From: Butyrivibrio sp. UBA3740
Lineage (GTDB): Bacteria; Bacillota; Clostridia; Lachnospirales; Lachnospiraceae
DNA length: 15,752 nucleotides
Assembly (NCBI GenBank): GCA_002372465.1
Contig: DFGW01000143.1
Location: 1-15,752, forward strand
Reading direction: 5' to 3'
Position numbers and translations under genes: made by a program. How positions within the stretch are numbered: the first letter of the stretch is position 1; every line of letters begins with the position of its first letter. The notes beneath the pieces are model-generated. The model had not been told where the DNA came from and did not search any database. It was given only the letters and a program-made list of their open reading frames with translations. Of the stretch, positions 14,482 to 15,752 are shown piece after piece.

Positions 14482-14864
14482 TTATAATACACCCCTTTAC
14501 CATGGTAGCTACTGTGAAGTTGCAAAACCTAAAAGATTTGCGTATTCGTATATATCAGGATGCGGACTTTGAATGGCGCCATTGCATTGCAGCCCATAGA
14601 AAAAAAGATGTTTTTCAGGAACTGATAAAGGAACTTGATGAGTATGATATTGTTGGTGGTAAGATTGCAGATGATCTAACAAACATAACATTAGTTACTT
14701 ACATTAACGGAGCTTTTGGAAATGTTGGCTCGGAAGAAGCAGATAAGATATGCATAAGCCGTCTTTTACCTGAGAGACTTAAGGATCAGTTTTGCTTCAG
14801 GTCGGATACATCGTTACAGCATCTAAAATATATTGGAAGTGAAAAGATATGGCTGAACAAGTAA
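14468..14864 (+). pseudogene. DUF3990 protein gene broken by internal deletion and frame change
   Basis: The first codons from ATG14468 (MIILDYNTPLYHGSYCEVAKP) are the normal DUF3990 N-terminus with its YHGS motif, but this frame stops at 14572. From about 14530 a different frame carries the family's C-terminal half: LKDLRIRIYQDADFEWRHCI, then YDIVGGKIADDLTNITLV and DQFCFRSDTSLQHLKYIGSEKIW. The middle block, usually a D-F-G-x-G-F-Y-x-T stretch and a QA..WA helix (about 60 residues), is absent. I read this as a deletion with a junction near 14533 that also changed frame. DUF3990 is, to my knowledge, related to ADP-ribosyltransferase folds; the missing block would be part of that active site, so the product should be inactive. 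Confidence 0.72.
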
Positions 14865-15091
14865 TAACAAAAGACATGATGGATTATACCATTGATTCAT
14901 TGATTACAATGACAGTCGAAGAACTGGAATCTGATTTGAATAAGAGTCGGAGTGATATACTCTGCGATTTCCTCCAATCAGATACATGCAAACTGCTTCG
15001 AGATACAAGTCTGAAAATCTGGTGGAATGGACCAACATACTTGGCAGAAATGTATCTGGAAGAGTTAGAAAGAAAAAAGAGTAGTAAGTAA
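14849..15091 (+). CDS. Small protein of the DUF3791/DUF3990 locus
   Basis: 80-residue protein. A helical acidic N-terminus (TVEELESDLNKSRSDILCDFLQS) is followed by TCKLLRDTSLKIWWNGPTYLAEMYLEELERKK. Proteins ending in a similar 'L.D...k.W..GP.Y.ae.Y' motif are common as the third gene of DUF3791/DUF3990 loci, from memory. Function is unknown. The start overlaps the DUF3990 remnant by 16 bases, with GGAAG a few bases ahead of ATG14849. The frame is intact although the presumed partner is broken. Confidence 0.7.
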   Translation: MAEQVITKDMMDYTIDSLITMTVEELESDLNKSRSDILCDFLQSDTCKLLRDTSLKIWWNGPTYLAEMYLEELERKKSSK

Positions 15092-15152
15092 TGTATAGGC
15101 TGGAATATGGTTGTTTTTCTCGCTGCATTACAAACTGTTCCTCTGGAATTAT

Positions 15153-15293
15153 ATGAAAGCGCGTCAAGTGACAGTTGAAGAAGGAAAGACAAAGAAAAAC
15201 AAGGTTGAAACTGGGATGGACGCAAATCAGTGTAAAGACCTTGCAAAATCAATAAATGAGGAGTTTGGAAAAATGCTTCCGGCTTCCATGTAA
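15153..15293 (+). CDS. Unrecognised short ORF, possibly a gene remnant
   Basis: 46 residues from ATG15153, basic then mixed (MKARQVTVEEGKTKKNKV... NEEFGKMLPASM). The ribosome binding site is weak (TGGA). The frame extends upstream to about 15111 with a hydrophobic start that lacks a good initiation site. A second frame begins with a plausible ATG15092 (MYRLEYGCFSRCITN) but stops after 22 codons. The two could be the halves of one frameshifted gene next to an already damaged locus. I cannot name a family. Confidence 0.4.
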   Translation: MKARQVTVEEGKTKKNKVETGMDANQCKDLAKSINEEFGKMLPASM

Positions 15294-15328
15294 TAGGATA
15301 TTACTGAGCATCAGCTAAGAGGTGATAT

Positions 15329-15652
15329 ATGGGGATATCTGATCTGTTCAGGAAAACAGACATCAATCAGGAAGTAAAAAACTTCCAAAACAGTCAAAAT
15401 GCAGTCCTTCTGGATGTGAGGACAAAATCTGAGTACAAAGAGGGGCATATTCCGGGAAGCACCAACATTCCGCTGGACGAGATCCAAAATGTGGAAGATA
15501 TTGTTAAGGATCATGATGCGGAGATTCTTGTATATTGTCTAAGAGGAAGCAGAAGCATAAGCGCTGTAAAGAAACTGAAGACTTTTGGCTATAAAAGAGC
15601 CAGAAGTATAGGCGGAATCGCGTCATATAAAGGATTAACAGTATTAGATTAA
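15329..15652 (+). CDS. Single-domain rhodanese-like protein
   Basis: 107-residue cytoplasmic protein made of one rhodanese domain, probably a sulfur carrier or sulfurtransferase with a persulfide on its catalytic cysteine. Visible signatures are LLDVRTKSEYKEGHIPGSTNIPL (rhodanese CH2A-like start) and the active-site loop VYCLRGSRS, with Cys89 and a basic loop that favours thiosulfate-type substrates. It then ends in GYKRARSIGGIASYKGL. A good AAGAGGTGAT ribosome binding site precedes ATG15329, and a terminator follows directly, so it is likely a single-gene unit or the last gene of a short transcript. Confidence 0.92.
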   Translation: MGISDLFRKTDINQEVKNFQNSQNAVLLDVRTKSEYKEGHIPGSTNIPLDEIQNVEDIVKDHDAEILVYCLRGSRSISAVKKLKTFGYKRARSIGGIASYKGLTVLD

Positions 15653-15674
15653 GAGGCAGAGATGTCTCTTTTTT
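15652..15674 (+). terminator. Intrinsic terminator of the rhodanese gene
   Basis: A 7-bp stem AGAGGCA/TGTCTCT (15652-15658 with 15663-15669, one G-U) with a GAGA tetraloop and six U (15669-15674). Its first base is the last base of the stop codon. Confidence 0.8.
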
Positions 15675-15691
15675 ATGTCCGGATGATAAAT

Positions 15692-15720
15692 TTGTAATAA
15701 GAGATACAATACTTTTTTAT
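15692..15720 (+). promoter_or_regulatory. Candidate promoter of the downstream heat-shock operon
   Basis: TTGTAA (15692-15697) lies 17 bases from TTTTAT (15715-15720), directly upstream of the CIRCE element. The -10 is weak, so this is tentative; the position relative to CIRCE is as expected. Confidence 0.35.
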
Positions 15721-15725
15721 CCAAA

Positions 15726-15752
15726 TTAGCACTCTCTGTTGACGAGTGCTAA
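15726..15752. promoter_or_regulatory. CIRCE element (HrcA operator)
   Basis: TTAGCACTC (15726-15734) and GAGTGCTAA (15744-15752) with a 9-base spacer are an exact match to the CIRCE consensus. HrcA binds here to repress heat-shock operons. The element ends on the last base of the window, so hrcA-grpE-dnaK or groES-groEL should begin just downstream. Confidence 0.97.

Noticed and set aside
14478..14864. 128-residue ORF as an intact gene
   Set aside because: Its first 15 residues come from reading the DUF3990 N-terminal codons out of frame, and no ribosome binding site supports its start; the deletion/frameshift reading explains both halves better.

Overview
The window looks like chromosome of a Lachnospiraceae-type Firmicute (Butyrivibrio/Roseburia-like). 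The grounds are strong AGGAGG ribosome binding sites, sigma-A style promoters, U-tailed intrinsic terminators, a CIRCE heat-shock operator, and protein families typical of that group (NusG_II plus Gx transporter, GH65 plus beta-PGM, DUF3791/DUF3990). The genus is an inference.

Layout. 1-2970: the 3' part of argS, then a MATE exporter. 2976-4424: a response regulator with an active-looking GGDEF domain and a second, degenerate one, with its own promoter and a terminator that overlaps the stop codon. 4432-5954: a pair of CcpA/LacI-type operator boxes, a small exported single-pass protein, and a NusG_II-Gx transporter pair. 6007-11588: a disaccharide-phosphorolysis locus. It has a LacI-family regulator with an atypical hinge, an array of odd palindromic boxes, a leader with a terminator and a long inverted repeat, a lipoprotein sugar-binding protein, a GH65 phosphorylase and beta-phosphoglucomutase. 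The last three genes overlap end to end, and no ABC permease genes are present.

11618-13908 (minus strand) is the most unusual part. A 96-residue peptide has a double-glycine leader followed by nine six-residue units that place Asn at nearly every sixth position. It is expressed from a near-consensus promoter. A terminator separates it from the next gene, an S41-like protease lipoprotein with an EF-hand-type calcium loop. I propose a secreted or modified repeat peptide with a dedicated extracytoplasmic processing partner. No modification enzyme or exporter is visible here.

13839-14250 holds that promoter, a weak minus-strand terminator and only a doubtful acidic ORF. 14251-15293 holds a DUF3791 / DUF3990 / small-protein module in which the DUF3990 gene (ADP-ribosyltransferase-like fold) appears to be broken by an internal deletion with frame change, followed by an unrecognised short ORF. 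15329-15674 is a single-domain rhodanese gene with a terminator. The window ends exactly on a perfect CIRCE element, so an HrcA-controlled heat-shock operon very probably starts just beyond it.
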